Source: UBA7985 sp002711265 (GTDB lineage: Bacteria; Pseudomonadota; Alphaproteobacteria; UBA7985). From it: a stretch of DNA of 64,000 nucleotides. The position numbers were made by a program, and so were the translations under genes. How positions within the stretch are numbered: the first letter of the stretch is position 1; each line of letters starts with the position of its first letter. Below are positions 33,529 to 42,454 of the stretch, piece after piece. The stretch spans positions 75,107 through 139,106 of the forward strand of contig CBFIBS010000005.1 in the NCBI GenBank assembly GCA_965660945.1, written 5' to 3'. The notes beneath the pieces are model-generated. The model saw only the letters and a list, made by a program, of their open reading frames with translations, was not told where the DNA came from and did no database searches.

Positions 33529-34785
33529 CTACTGGTTCATGGAGAGGAAGAAATCCTCGTTCGACTTGGAGGTCCGCAGCTTGTCCAGCAGGAACTCCAT
33601 GGCGTCGACCGGCCCCATCGGCATCAGGATCCGGCGCAGAACCCACATTTTGGCCAGCTCGCCGCGCTCGACCAGCTGTTCCTCTTTCCGGGTGCCGGAT
33701 GCGCCGATATCGATCGCGGGATAGGTCCGCTTGTCGGCCAGCTTGCGGTCGAGAACGATTTCAGAGTTACCCGTGCCCTTGAATTCCTCGAAGATCACCT
33801 TGTCCATCATCGAGCCGGTATCAATCAGCGCCGTGCCGACGATGGTCAGCGAGCCGCCTTCCTCGATGTTCCGCGCCGCGCCGAAGAAGCGCTTGGGGCG
33901 CTGCATGGCGTTGGCGTCAACACCACCGGTCAGGACCTTGCCCGACGACGGCACCACGGTGTTGTATGCCCGCGCCAGTCGCGTGATCGAGTCCAGCAGA
34001 ATCACCACGTCTTTCTTGTGTTCGACCAGGCGCTTGGCCCGCTCGATCACCATCTCGGAGACCTGCACGTGGCGGGTCGCCGGCTCGTCAAAGGTCGAGG
34101 AAATGACTTCGCCGTTCACCGAGCGCTGCATATCCGTCACTTCTTCCGGACGCTCATCGATCAGTAGAACGATCAGGTAAGCCTCTGGATTATTTCGAGA
34201 AATACTGTCTGCGATGGTTTGCAGCATCATGGTTTTACCGGTGCGCGGCGGCGCGACGACCAGCGCGCGCTGGCCCTTACCGATGGGGCTGACCAGGTCG
34301 ATGACCCGGCCGGTCATGTTCTTGTTGGTCGGGTCTTCGAGCTCGAGCTTGAGCCGCTCATCGGGATAGAGCGGGGTCAGCGAGTCGAAGTTCACCCGGG
34401 TCCGGGTTGAACCGGGGTCCTCAAAGTTGATGGTGTTGACCTTGCTCAGCGCGAAGTAGCGTTCGTTGTCCCGCGGCGCGTGGATTTCGCCGTCGACGCT
34501 GTCGCCGGTACGCAGGCCAAATTTCCGGATCGTGGTCGGAGAAACGTAGATATCGTCAGCGCCGGCGAGATAGTTGGCTTCAGGCGAGCGCAGAAAGCCG
34601 AACCCGTCCTGCAAGACTTCGATCACCCCGCCGCCGAAAATGGCTTCATCGTTCTCCGCCACTGCTTTGAGGATAGCGAACATCAGCTCCTGCTTACGCA
34701 TGGAGGCAACATTATCGATTTCCATATCCTCGGCCATGCCGATGAGCTGGACCGGGGTTTTCTGCTTCAAGTCTTCAAGATGCAT
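33529..34785 (-). CDS. rho: Transcription termination factor Rho
   Basis: A 418-residue hexameric RNA helicase. The N-terminal part has MHLEDLKQKTPVQLIGMAEDMEI and the RNA-binding cold-shock-like domain (GFGFLRSPEANYLAGADDIYVSP). The motor shows Walker A APPRTGKTMMLQ, DERPEEVTDM, and Walker B VVILLDSITRLARAYN; the Q-loop and R-loop lie beyond. It ends binding-ready with SMNQ. The gene is separated from hemJ by 337 bases and precedes mnmE by about 50 bases, in the order seen in many alphaproteobacteria. Confidence 0.98.
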   Translation of the reverse strand: MHLEDLKQKTPVQLIGMAEDMEIDNVASMRKQELMFAILKAVAENDEAIFGGGVIEVLQDGFGFLRSPEANYLAGADDIYVSPTTIRKFGLRTGDSVDGEIHAPRDNERYFALSKVNTINFEDPGSTRTRVNFDSLTPLYPDERLKLELEDPTNKNMTGRVIDLVSPIGKGQRALVVAPPRTGKTMMLQTIADSISRNNPEAYLIVLLIDERPEEVTDMQRSVNGEVISSTFDEPATRHVQVSEMVIERAKRLVEHKKDVVILLDSITRLARAYNTVVPSSGKVLTGGVDANAMQRPKRFFGAARNIEEGGSLTIVGTALIDTGSMMDKVIFEEFKGTGNSEIVLDRKLADKRTYPAIDIGASGTRKEEQLVERGELAKMWVLRRILMPMGPVDAMEFLLDKLRTSKSNEDFFLSMNQ

Positions 34786-35122
34786 GGGATTTGTTGGTTA
34801 TCCGTTTGGGATGAACACGGCCCGCAGACAGACTGATCTCGCGAGCGCGCTCGGCCACAGTAAAGGGCCTGAAAGACAAAACCGAGACGCATGGACGCAA
34901 AAAAAGAAATCGCTGCGGACATCTCGGCGGGTATCTGGGAGAAGGGTCGCGCCACGAACGGGGGACCATCAGGGAGAACAGCGCGGACGGCCAATGGCCT
35001 GCGCACACCCCGACATAGGCAGACCAGCGGCGACTGTCAACGCTGGTATAGCGGCGGTCGAGGCGGGCCGACCGTCCAACCGGGCGGGCAAGGGGGCTGA
35101 GTCAGCCCCCTCGATCGACGCC
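34786..35122. other. Intergenic region between hemJ end and rho start
   Basis: No gene is supported here. Bases 35091-35111 form a perfect hairpin with arms AGGGGGCTGA and TCAGCCCCCT, 12 bases past the hemJ stop, so it probably ends the hemE-hemJ transcript. The remaining 300 bases are the rho leader on the minus strand, GC-rich with an A-rich patch at 34891-34915. Rho often represses its own leader; I see no specific site. Confidence 0.5.
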
Positions 35123-35581
35123 TCAGAACAGGCCTTGGAAGGGCTTGATGACCACCAGCGCCACGATCAGAATGATCAGCACAAACGGAATCTCGTTGAA
35201 GATGCGGTAGAAGCGCGACGGTCGCGTGTTGGCGTCCTCGGCAAACTGCCGGATGAAGCGCGACTGGGCCCCGGTCATCCCGCTGAGCACGAAAACCAGC
35301 ACGAACTTGGCGATGAACCAGAATTCACGCGCGGAGGTAATGCCGTTCATCTCCCAATAGACCACCATACCCAACCCAGCGAGCCAGGTGACGGCCATGG
35401 CTGGATTGATGATGGTCCGCAGCAGCCGCCGTTCCATGACCTTGAAGGTCTCGGACTTGTCCGAACCGACCTCTGCATCGGCGTGGTAGACGAACAGGCG
35501 CGGCAGATAGAGCAACCCGGCCATCCACGCGATCACCGCGACAATATGGAGGGTCTTTAGGGATAGAAACAGCATTTCCAT
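35123..35581 (-). CDS. hemJ: Protoporphyrinogen IX oxidase HemJ
   Basis: A 152-residue membrane protein of the UPF0093/HemJ family, the protoporphyrinogen oxidase of most alphaproteobacteria and cyanobacteria. It has four hydrophobic helices. The conserved start LFLSLKTLHIVAVIAWMAGLLYLPRLFVYH carries the heme-ligand His near residue 12, and AMAVTWLAGLGMVVYW and FVLSGMTGAQ are further family marks. It follows hemE after 51 bases, so two heme-pathway steps are cotranscribed. Confidence 0.94.
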   Translation of the reverse strand: MEMLFLSLKTLHIVAVIAWMAGLLYLPRLFVYHADAEVGSDKSETFKVMERRLLRTIINPAMAVTWLAGLGMVVYWEMNGITSAREFWFIAKFVLVFVLSGMTGAQSRFIRQFAEDANTRPSRFYRIFNEIPFVLIILIVALVVIKPFQGLF

Positions 35582-35632
35582 CGAGATTATTCCTTATATA
35601 TCAATGATATAACTATATTCTGGCGCGCGGGT

Positions 35633-36679
35633 TCAGCCCCTGATTGTCTCCAGCACGGCGTGAACGGCGTCAGGATCGGTCTCCTTGAGGATGCCATGGC
35701 CGAGATTGAAAACGTGGCTGCGCGTGCGCGGCACCGCGTCGAGCACAGCCCGGGTCGCGTGCTGGATCTCCCCCCTGCCCGCCAGCAGCCGGCCCGGATC
35801 GAGGTTGCCCTGAATCGCGCTGAACGGCAGCGCCGCAGCCGACGCCAGATCGTCGGCAAAATCAACCTGCAGCGTGACCAGCGGGTGCTGACCGGCCAGC
35901 GCCTGAGCCGCATGGGGTGCGCGCCGGGGGAACAGAATCACCGGAACATTCGGGTGTACCTGGCGGATCCGCGCGGTGACTGCCGCAAGCGGGCCGGCAG
36001 ACCAGTCGACCTGCGCCCGTGCATCAAGTGAGCCCGCCCAGCTGTCAAACACCATGACCGCATCAGCGCCGGCGGTAATCTGGGCGATGAGATGATCGGC
36101 GACCGAGCGGATCAACAAATCCATAAGTGCGCGAAACTGCTCGGGTGCGCCGTAAGCCATGGCTTTGGTCTGCGGATAACTCTTGCTGGCGCCGCCTTCG
36201 ATCATATAGGTCGCGAGCGTCCAGGGTGCGCCAGCGAAGCCGATCAACGTGGTCTGGGTTGGCAGCGCGGCACGAATCAGCCCCAGCGCATCGTAGGCAG
36301 GGGCCAACCGGGCAGCGGCCTCACCGCCGTCGAGGTAGTCCATCATGGACGCCTGATCAGGCAGGCCGCCCAGAACCGGGCCTTCGCCAGCGCTGAAATG
36401 CAGGTCCTGCCCAAGCGCCCGGGGAATGGTCAGGATATCGGAGAACAGGATCGAACCATCAAAGCCGTAGCGGCGGATCGGCTGCAAAGTCACTTCCGTT
36501 GCCGCCGCCGGGTCGTCGCAAAGGTCCAGAAATCCGCCTTTGTCCGCGCGCAGCTGCCGGTACTCTGGCAGGTATCGCCCGGCCTGCCGCATCAGCCAGG
36601 CCGGACGCGGCCACTGCGGCTGACCACGCAGGGCGGCAAGGAGCGGTTTCTCAGCGGGGGTTTGCGAGGTCATGGTCAT
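35633..36679 (-). CDS. hemE: Uroporphyrinogen decarboxylase HemE
   Basis: A 348-residue enzyme that removes four carboxyl groups from uroporphyrinogen III. The N-terminal signature is PAWLMRQAGRYLPEYR at about residues 26-41, and the active site has FDGSILFSDIL with the catalytic Asp. GFAGAPWTLATYMIEGG is the second signature; the C-terminus ends GHGILKETDPDAV. It is the last minus-strand gene before the candidate origin and shares its direction with hemJ. Two close ATGs (36679 and 36673) are possible starts. Confidence 0.97.
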   Translation of the reverse strand: MTMTSQTPAEKPLLAALRGQPQWPRPAWLMRQAGRYLPEYRQLRADKGGFLDLCDDPAAATEVTLQPIRRYGFDGSILFSDILTIPRALGQDLHFSAGEGPVLGGLPDQASMMDYLDGGEAAARLAPAYDALGLIRAALPTQTTLIGFAGAPWTLATYMIEGGASKSYPQTKAMAYGAPEQFRALMDLLIRSVADHLIAQITAGADAVMVFDSWAGSLDARAQVDWSAGPLAAVTARIRQVHPNVPVILFPRRAPHAAQALAGQHPLVTLQVDFADDLASAAALPFSAIQGNLDPGRLLAGRGEIQHATRAVLDAVPRTRSHVFNLGHGILKETDPDAVHAVLETIRG

Positions 36680-36779
36680 GAACTGCGCGGTTGGCGCGGA
36701 AAAGACAAGGCGGGCGTGCTCAAAGCTGGATCAGGCCAAATGCACGACCAACGCCGTGACATGCCGGATCAGTTGCAGG

Positions 36780-37160
36780 CTTAATCGCTCCGCCCAAACA
36801 AAACAAAGTTTAAAAAATAGGATGTTGATGTGGTTGTTCAGGGCCAAAACTGGGGATTATTGCTTTTCCCGGACTTTCCCACATTCGGACGACTCTGGCA
36901 TTATGCGACGGACAGCGGAAGAAGATGGCCTTGAATCCGCTGGCAAACATCCGGATGAGACGTGTGGATTTGCGTTAGCAGATTGCCCTGATCAGATCAC
37001 TTGTCCGATGGATTCACAGGCACTCGAGAATTCTCATCCACGGTTGAAAACGGGACTGTGAACGGCAAACTGTCCCCGGTATAAGAAGACCACTCAGACC
37101 CATCCCCAACTTGAGGCATGGGTTAGGCACAGGCTGATCTGGATAAGTCGCATAATCTGA
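36780..37160. other. Candidate chromosome replication origin (oriC)
   Basis: A gene-free stretch between hemE and maf, where the Caulobacter-type oriC lies. An AT-rich patch at about 36795-36825 could unwind. DnaA-box-like 9-mers (consensus TTATCCACA) are TTATCCAGA on the minus strand at 37138-37146 (8 of 9), AAATCCACA on the minus strand at 36963-36971 (7 of 9) and TCATCCACG at 37034-37042 (7 of 9). Genes to the left run leftward for 13 kb and genes to the right mostly rightward, as expected at an origin. Two parS sites lie 5-7 kb away. Bases 36680-36779 and 37161-37280 hold nothing else I can support beyond promoters for hemE and maf. Confidence 0.55.
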
Positions 37161-37280
37161 AGGACTCGAGTCGCGCCTGACGACGGTTTCTAACCCGGTC
37201 CGAAAGTCGGGCTGGGCGCTGAAACGACGACCGAACGGACCGGTGACCGAACCAGAATGACGATCGAAAGGGCGCCCGCC

Positions 37281-37943
37281 ATGGACGACTACGAGGATTT
37301 CCCCCTACCGCCGCAGCTGGGCTGGATGGGCGATCAACCACTGTTGCTCGCTTCGGCTTCACAGACCCGGATGGCCATGCTGATCGATGCCGGCCTGCCG
37401 ATCATGGTCGCGCCCTCCGATATCGATGAATCGGTGATCAAGCAGCGCGTGCGCAGCGAGGGCGGGGCGGCCAGCGAGGCTGCAGCGGAACTGGCCGAAG
37501 CCAAGGCTGCCACTGTCTCCCGCGCGCATCCCGGGCAGATCACCGTCGGTGCTGATCAGATCCTCGTGCTCGAAGATGAGCAGGGTCAGGAAATCTGGTT
37601 CGATAAGCCCGAAGACCGGGGCCAGGCGCACCAGACCCTGCAGACCCTCAGCGGCAAGACCCACCGGCTGATGACCGCAACGGCCGTCTGTCTGGATGGC
37701 GAGATCCGCTGGTCGTCGCTGACCTCGCCGAAGCTGAGCATGCGCGCACTCTCCGATACCTTCATCTGGGCCTATCTGGACACGCTGGGCGATGAGGCGC
37801 TGTGGTCGGTCGGCGCCTATCAGCTCGAAGGGCTGGGCAGCCAGCTGTTCGAGAGCGTCGAGGGCGACTTTTTCACCATTTTGGGGCTGGATCTGACCGG
37901 ACTGCTGCAGCACTTCCGCGATAACCGGGCTCTGCTGGCCTGA
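37281..37943 (+). CDS. Maf-like nucleotide pyrophosphatase
   Basis: About 220 residues from the ATG at 37281 (AAAGGG eight bases upstream; an ATG at 37257 is possible). Maf proteins hydrolyse non-canonical or ordinary NTPs and can arrest septation when overproduced. The substrate loop is LLLASASQTRMAMLIDAG, usually SASPRR, and ITVGADQILV is the DQ catalytic segment. KAATVSRAHPG and DKPEDRGQAHQTLQTLSGKTHRL follow; the C-terminal YQLEGLG motif is kept. First gene right of the origin candidate, and 2 bases from aroE. Confidence 0.93.
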   Translation: MDDYEDFPLPPQLGWMGDQPLLLASASQTRMAMLIDAGLPIMVAPSDIDESVIKQRVRSEGGAASEAAAELAEAKAATVSRAHPGQITVGADQILVLEDEQGQEIWFDKPEDRGQAHQTLQTLSGKTHRLMTATAVCLDGEIRWSSLTSPKLSMRALSDTFIWAYLDTLGDEALWSVGAYQLEGLGSQLFESVEGDFFTILGLDLTGLLQHFRDNRALLA

Positions 37944-37945
37944 TC

Positions 37946-38794
37946 ATGCGTGGACAGCCCCTTCGAGCGGCCGTAGTCGGCCATCCGATCAGCCACAGCC
38001 AGTCTCCATCGATCCACGGACATTGGCTGGAACAGTCCGGCATCGCCGGGCGCTATGGCATGCTGGACTTTGAGCCGGAGCTCTTCGAGCGCAAGATCAG
38101 AGCGCTGGTCGAGCAGGGCTATCAGGGCGTGAACGTGACCGTACCCTTCAAAGAAGCCGCGCTGGCGCTGGCCGACGATGCCGACGCCACCGCCCACCGG
38201 ATCGGCGCGGCGAACACGCTGGTTTTCAGCGATGGTCGGATCACCGCCCGTAACACGGACGCCTACGGTTTCTGGGAAAACCTGCGCCCGGCCCTGAGTG
38301 ACGGTGTGCCGGACCGCGCTGTCGTGCTGGGGGCAGGGGGCGCCGCACGCGCCGTGCTGGTGGCGCTGCAGGATCAGGGGGTGGGCCGCATCTGGTTGGC
38401 GAACCGGACCCTGAGCCGGGCGCAGGGCCTCGCCACAGAGCTGGCCCAGGGCGCCCAGATCGAAGCGTTGGACTGGGGCGCTGCCGAGGACCTGCTCGAA
38501 CAGGAGGCCATGCCGCTGATCATCAACACCTCCTCGCGCGGGATGAAGGGCGAAAACCCAATCACCTGTGGGCTGGCGGCGCAGGGGCCGGGCACCATCG
38601 TCAATGACATTGTCTATAACCCGCTACAGACCGCGCTGCTCGAAACTGCCGCAGAGCGGGGTTGCCGGATCGTCGATGGTCTGGGCATGCTCTTGCATCA
38701 GGCGCGCCCGGCGTTTCAGGCCTTCTTCGGCGCGCGGGTCGAGGTCGACGCCGGCCTGCGTCAGAAGGTCGAGCGCAACATGGGATTAGTCTGA
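37946..38794 (+). CDS. aroE: Shikimate dehydrogenase AroE
   Basis: A 282-residue NADP-dependent enzyme that reduces 3-dehydroshikimate in aromatic amino acid synthesis. The substrate domain begins AAVVGHPISHSQSPSIHGHWL with the shikimate-binding SxS, and the catalytic Lys is in NVTVPFKEAAL. NTDAYGF precedes the dinucleotide motif VLGAGGAARAVLVAL. The C-terminal VVDGLGMLLHQA is conserved. It starts 2 bases after maf and ends 4 bases before coaE, so maf-aroE-coaE-dnaQ form one operon. Confidence 0.97.
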   Translation: MRGQPLRAAVVGHPISHSQSPSIHGHWLEQSGIAGRYGMLDFEPELFERKIRALVEQGYQGVNVTVPFKEAALALADDADATAHRIGAANTLVFSDGRITARNTDAYGFWENLRPALSDGVPDRAVVLGAGGAARAVLVALQDQGVGRIWLANRTLSRAQGLATELAQGAQIEALDWGAAEDLLEQEAMPLIINTSSRGMKGENPITCGLAAQGPGTIVNDIVYNPLQTALLETAAERGCRIVDGLGMLLHQARPAFQAFFGARVEVDAGLRQKVERNMGLV

Positions 38795-38797
38795 ATA

Positions 38798-39487
38798 ATG
38801 AAGATTATCGGACTTACAGGCTCGATTGCCATGGGCAAATCCACCGCCGCAAAGATGCTGGCGCGCATGGGTTATGCTCACTTCGACGCCGATGCCGTGG
38901 TGCACGCGCTGACCGGCCCGCACGGACGGGCGCTGCCTGCCATCGCCGCCTTTGCGCCCGAGGCTGTATCCATGGAGGCTGGGATGGATCGCCGCCGGCT
39001 GGGCGATCTGGCCTTCCGCGATCAGAGCGTGCTGCGCAAGCTCGAGGCGGTGCTGCATCCCATGGTCTACGCCGAAAACCGACGGCTGCTCGCCCTGTGG
39101 CAGCGTCAGCGTCGCCGCAAGGTCCTGCTCGACGTGCCGCTCTTGCTCGAAGGCGCGGGCGAGCGCCGCTGTGATGCGGTCTGGGTGGTCTCGGCACCGA
39201 CGGCGCTGCAGGCGCAGCGGGCCCTGTCACGCCCGGGGATGACACCGGAAAAGCTGCGCGGCATCCTCAGCCGACAGGTGCCGGATCGGGAAAAGCGCCG
39301 CCGTGCAGACGTGGTGATCGCCACCGGGCTGGGGCGCGCTATCACCTGGGCCGCGCTGGCGCAGGCTGACCGCCTGCTGGTCCGTGAACACACCTGGCCC
39401 CCACGCCACCGGCGTAACGCGCTGTTCAGGGGTCGGATCCACGACGCAAGGCCGCCTGCATCTAAGCCAAAGGGAGGGCTGAAATGA
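38798..39487 (+). CDS. coaE: Dephospho-CoA kinase CoaE
   Basis: A 229-residue kinase for the last step of coenzyme A synthesis. The P-loop is GLTGSIAMGKSTAAKML near residue 5; DADAVVHAL binds the substrate; the lid region has LLDVPLLLEGAGE, and the QRALSRPGMT-RGILSRQVPDREK stretch is the family C-terminal mark. About 25 extra basic residues follow the usual end. The stop overlaps the dnaQ start (ATGA), so translation of the two is probably coupled. Confidence 0.95.
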   Translation: MKIIGLTGSIAMGKSTAAKMLARMGYAHFDADAVVHALTGPHGRALPAIAAFAPEAVSMEAGMDRRRLGDLAFRDQSVLRKLEAVLHPMVYAENRRLLALWQRQRRRKVLLDVPLLLEGAGERRCDAVWVVSAPTALQAQRALSRPGMTPEKLRGILSRQVPDREKRRRADVVIATGLGRAITWAALAQADRLLVREHTWPPRHRRNALFRGRIHDARPPASKPKGGLK

Positions 39488-40230
39488 CCCGTGAAATCGT
39501 CCTCGACACCGAAACAACCGGCATCGACCCCGCCGACGGCCATCGGGTGGTCGAAATCGGCTGCGTCGAGCTTGAAGGGCTGATGCCGACCGGAAACACC
39601 TTCCACGTCTATATCAACCCGCAGCGGGACATGCCCAACGGAGCCTACGAGGTGCACGGCCTTTCGGCCGAGTTCCTGTCCGGCTTTCCCGTGTTTTCGG
39701 AGCACGTGGAGGCCTTCATCGAATTTATCGGTGACACGCCGCTGGTAATCCACAACGCTTCTTTCGACATGAAGTTCCTCAACGCAGAGCTGGGCATGCT
39801 GGGCCGGCCGCTGTTGCTGCCCGGGCGGGCGATCGACACCCTCGCCATGGCGCGCAAGGCCTATCCCGGCGCGCAGAATTCGCTCGATGCGTTGTGCCGC
39901 CGGTTCGGCATCGACAACACCAGCCGCACGCTCCACGGCGCGCTGCTGGACAGCGAACTGCTGGCCGAGGTTTATCTGGAGCTGAAAGGCGGCCGCCAGC
40001 CGGGGCTGAGCCTCGACGTTGCCGCGCCGCGGGGTGGCTCGAAAGCCGTTGGCAGCGCGACCAAGGGTGGCGGCGCAGCGGCGGGGGATGACGGCGATGC
40101 TGCCAAGGCCTTCCCGCGCCGCGATTTCCCGCTGGAGGCCGCAGACAAGGGCCGTCACGAGGCATTTTTGCGCGACCTCAAAGAACCGATCTGGTCGAAG
40201 TATGGGGTTAAGGCAGCCGATACGGACTAG
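39484..40230 (+). CDS. dnaQ: DNA polymerase III epsilon subunit DnaQ
   Basis: A 248-residue 3'-5' exonuclease that proofreads replication. Exo I is LDTETTGIDP with the two catalytic acids at residues 7 and 9; Exo II is IHNASFDMKFLN; Exo III shows LHGALLDSELLAEVYLEL with the His and Asp. A Gly/Ala-rich linker and a C-terminal segment that would bind the polymerase alpha subunit follow. It overlaps coaE by 4 bases and is convergent with secB. Confidence 0.96.
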   Translation: MTREIVLDTETTGIDPADGHRVVEIGCVELEGLMPTGNTFHVYINPQRDMPNGAYEVHGLSAEFLSGFPVFSEHVEAFIEFIGDTPLVIHNASFDMKFLNAELGMLGRPLLLPGRAIDTLAMARKAYPGAQNSLDALCRRFGIDNTSRTLHGALLDSELLAEVYLELKGGRQPGLSLDVAAPRGGSKAVGSATKGGGAAAGDDGDAAKAFPRRDFPLEAADKGRHEAFLRDLKEPIWSKYGVKAADTD

Positions 40231-40257
40231 CGGCCGCCGCCCCTCACAGCCTGTCGA

Positions 40258-40767
40258 TCAGGCGGCGGTGTCGTCCCCGCCCGCAGCGCCGACGCCTTCA
40301 CCCCGATCCTTGGGGTTGTTGAGCAGGCTGAGGAAGTTGAAGGGGTTGAGCAACAGTGGCGGGTAGCCGCCCTTGACCGTCGCGCTGGAGACGATTTCCC
40401 GCGCAAAGGGGAACAGGTAGCGCGAGACTTCGACCACCAGCAGGCGCTCGATCGTCTCTTCGGGGATGTCTGCGCCGATCTGCACCAGACCCGCGTAGAC
40501 GCACTCGACGATGAAGGCGGTCTGGCCTTCGACCGACGCATTCACTGAAACCTGCAGTTCGACCTCGTAACGGCTTTCGCCGAGGTTGCGGTTGTTGACG
40601 TTGACGTCGATTTTGACTTCGGGCTGCTTGCCCTGGGTCATCAGGCCCATGGCACCGTTCGGGTTCTCGAAGCTCAAGTCCTTGAGATACTGGTGCAGGA
40701 AGGCGAGGCCCCCCTGAGGCTGGGCAGCGGCTGCAGCCGGGGCCTGGGTCGAACCGTTTTCGGCCAT
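40258..40767 (-). CDS. secB: Protein-export chaperone SecB
   Basis: A 169-residue tetrameric chaperone that keeps preproteins unfolded for SecA. Conserved segments are FLHQYLKDLSFENPNG, VKIDVNVNNRNLGESRYEVELQV, and IVECVYAGLV. FPFAREIVSSATVKGGYPPLLLNPFNF is the most conserved block. An Ala/Gln-rich N-terminal segment and a Gly/Asp tail flank it. The gene is read toward dnaQ, on the opposite strand, as in many alphaproteobacteria. Confidence 0.96.
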   Translation of the reverse strand: MAENGSTQAPAAAAAQPQGGLAFLHQYLKDLSFENPNGAMGLMTQGKQPEVKIDVNVNNRNLGESRYEVELQVSVNASVEGQTAFIVECVYAGLVQIGADIPEETIERLLVVEVSRYLFPFAREIVSSATVKGGYPPLLLNPFNFLSLLNNPKDRGEGVGAAGGDDTAA

Positions 40768-40832
40768 GGTGTCTGATTTCTCCGGTTAACTCGGGGGCAG
40801 GGACGCCTGTTATCACGCAGGTCGGAGGGCGG

Positions 40833-41357
40833 CTAGTCGCGCGAAGGTGGAATCTGCTTCTCCGGGTCGGTTTCGACGACTTCAGCTTCACCGTCGATGA
40901 TGTCGGGCGCGCTGCCGCTGGTCCGGCCATTGCCGCCGGCGTAGGAAAACCCAAAGCCGCCCGAACCGCCACCGCCCATGCCAGCGAAGGATAGGTTGCC
41001 CCGTCGCTGCGCCCAGGCCAGCAGCAGCGGGGCGATCAGCGCCCGCACCGGCGGCAGCAGCAGGGCGATCCCGATGGCGTCGGTGAAAAAGCCCGGCGTG
41101 AGCAGCAGCAGCGCCGCAACCAGCAGACACAGCCCGTCGAATAAAGCTCGCGCCGGCATCTCACCGGCAGCCAGCTGTTCGTTGATCCGGGCCAGAACGC
41201 TTGTCGATTGCGAGCGGACCAGCGCCGTGCCGACGATTGCCGTCAGCAGCACCGTGCCCAGCGTCCACCAGAGCCCGATCCAGCTGCCCACCGTGATGAA
41301 GCCCGCGATCTCGATTATCGGAATCCCAATGAAGGCAATCAGTAACAAGAGTGTCAT
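40833..41357 (-). CDS. FxsA family membrane protein
   Basis: A 174-residue inner-membrane protein of the FxsA family. It begins LLLIAFIGIPIIEIAGFITVGSWIGLWWTLGTVLLTAIVGTALVR, the hallmark of the family, with about four hydrophobic helices, and ends in a Gly-rich cytoplasmic tail. FxsA modulates exclusion of phage T7 by the F plasmid in E. coli; the natural role is unknown. It is transcribed toward secB, 65 bases apart, and diverges from the Tim44-like gene. Confidence 0.9.
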   Translation of the reverse strand: MTLLLLIAFIGIPIIEIAGFITVGSWIGLWWTLGTVLLTAIVGTALVRSQSTSVLARINEQLAAGEMPARALFDGLCLLVAALLLLTPGFFTDAIGIALLLPPVRALIAPLLLAWAQRRGNLSFAGMGGGGSGGFGFSYAGGNGRTSGSAPDIIDGEAEVVETDPEKQIPPSRD

Positions 41358-41539
41358 TCCGGGCTCCTTTACGCTGTTTTTTAACGGATGCGACCCTGCA
41401 ACCGATTCTGGTCCGTTGCCCTCGGCTGCATTCGTCCCTAACTGTCAGTCATACAAGTAGGGTCTGCTGCCGATCGTTGAAGAGATCGCTGCGAAAAACG
41501 GCAGACCGGGGCTCGCGCTCGGACAAAGGAGACCTGAAG

Positions 41540-42202
41540 GTGACCATTACGCTCGTTATTCTGGCTGTTGCTGTGGTGTTTGTGCTGTGGAGGCTCAGCT
41601 CCGTGCTCGGGCAGGATCAGGGCTTCATCCCCCAGTTCGACCGCAACCAGACTCAGCCGAAGCTCGACGAGGTTGATGAGGCGGACACCCCGGCTCCTGC
41701 GTCCGAACCGGTTGCGCTGGCCGCTGAGGATGTTGATCCGGCCGCCAATGCCGAAGAAATTCAGGCGGCGCTGGAAGAAATCGCAGGCAAGGACCGGCTG
41801 TTCGACGCCAAGTCCTTCCTCGGCGATGCAGGCAGCGCTTTCGAGATGATCCTCGGTGCCTTCGCCAGCGGCGATAAGGACACGCTGTCTTCTTTCGTCT
41901 CCAAAGATGTCTACGCAGGCTTTGCTGAGGCCATCGACGCCCGCTCGGCAGAGGGCCAGCACCTCGAGCTGACCTTGCTCAAAGCACCGGAGACCCGCTA
42001 TTTCCGGGCAGAGGTGAGCGGCAACATGGCCTTCATCACCCTGACCATCAATTCCGAGCAGATCCAGGTCACGCGCGACAAGGCCGGGGACGTGGTGTCC
42101 GGTGACCCTGCCCAGACCTCCCGCGTCGAAGACCACTGGAATTTCTCGCGTAAGCTCGGGTCGTCCGACCCGATCTGGACCCTGATCGCAACCCGCGCCT
42201 GA
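41540..42202 (+). CDS. Tim44/TimA-like membrane-associated protein
   Basis: A 220-residue protein with one N-terminal membrane helix (TITLVILAVAVVFVLWRLSSVLG), an acidic Pro/Ala linker and a C-terminal Tim44-like domain of the NTF2 fold (FLGDAGSAFEMILGAFASGD, ending VEDHWNFSRKLGSSDPIWTLIATRA). It is the bacterial relative of mitochondrial Tim44, found beside secB and mltA in alphaproteobacteria. The GTG at 41540 has AAAGGAG a few bases upstream; the longer frame has no good start. Function in bacteria is not settled. Confidence 0.9.
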   Translation: MTITLVILAVAVVFVLWRLSSVLGQDQGFIPQFDRNQTQPKLDEVDEADTPAPASEPVALAAEDVDPAANAEEIQAALEEIAGKDRLFDAKSFLGDAGSAFEMILGAFASGDKDTLSSFVSKDVYAGFAEAIDARSAEGQHLELTLLKAPETRYFRAEVSGNMAFITLTINSEQIQVTRDKAGDVVSGDPAQTSRVEDHWNFSRKLGSSDPIWTLIATRA

Positions 42203-42210
42203 TCAAGACC

Positions 42211-42238
42211 GGTGCCTGACCGGCTGGCGTCTGGCACC
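42211..42238 (+). terminator. Hairpin after the Tim44-like gene
   Basis: Arms GGTGCC-T-GAC and GTC-T-GGCACC pair with one mismatch, followed by CCTTTAAG, 9 bases after the stop. The next 215 bases before mltA are AT-rich and probably hold its promoter. Confidence 0.5.
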
Positions 42239-42454
42239 CCTTTAAGACTGCAATACCATGGTTATGCGCCGCATTAGATTTTATGCGGCATTCATTGGCG
42301 TACCTCAGCGCACACGCTATTAAATCGAATTAAAAACATCGGATAAGGTGCTATTTTTATTAGACATCTTGTCGGTTCAATGTCAGAGTCGGAGCCATAT
42401 TTCAAAGGGCCGTCCTAGGGGTGGCTCAGCCTTATTTTCAGTGAGATTCGCCTT

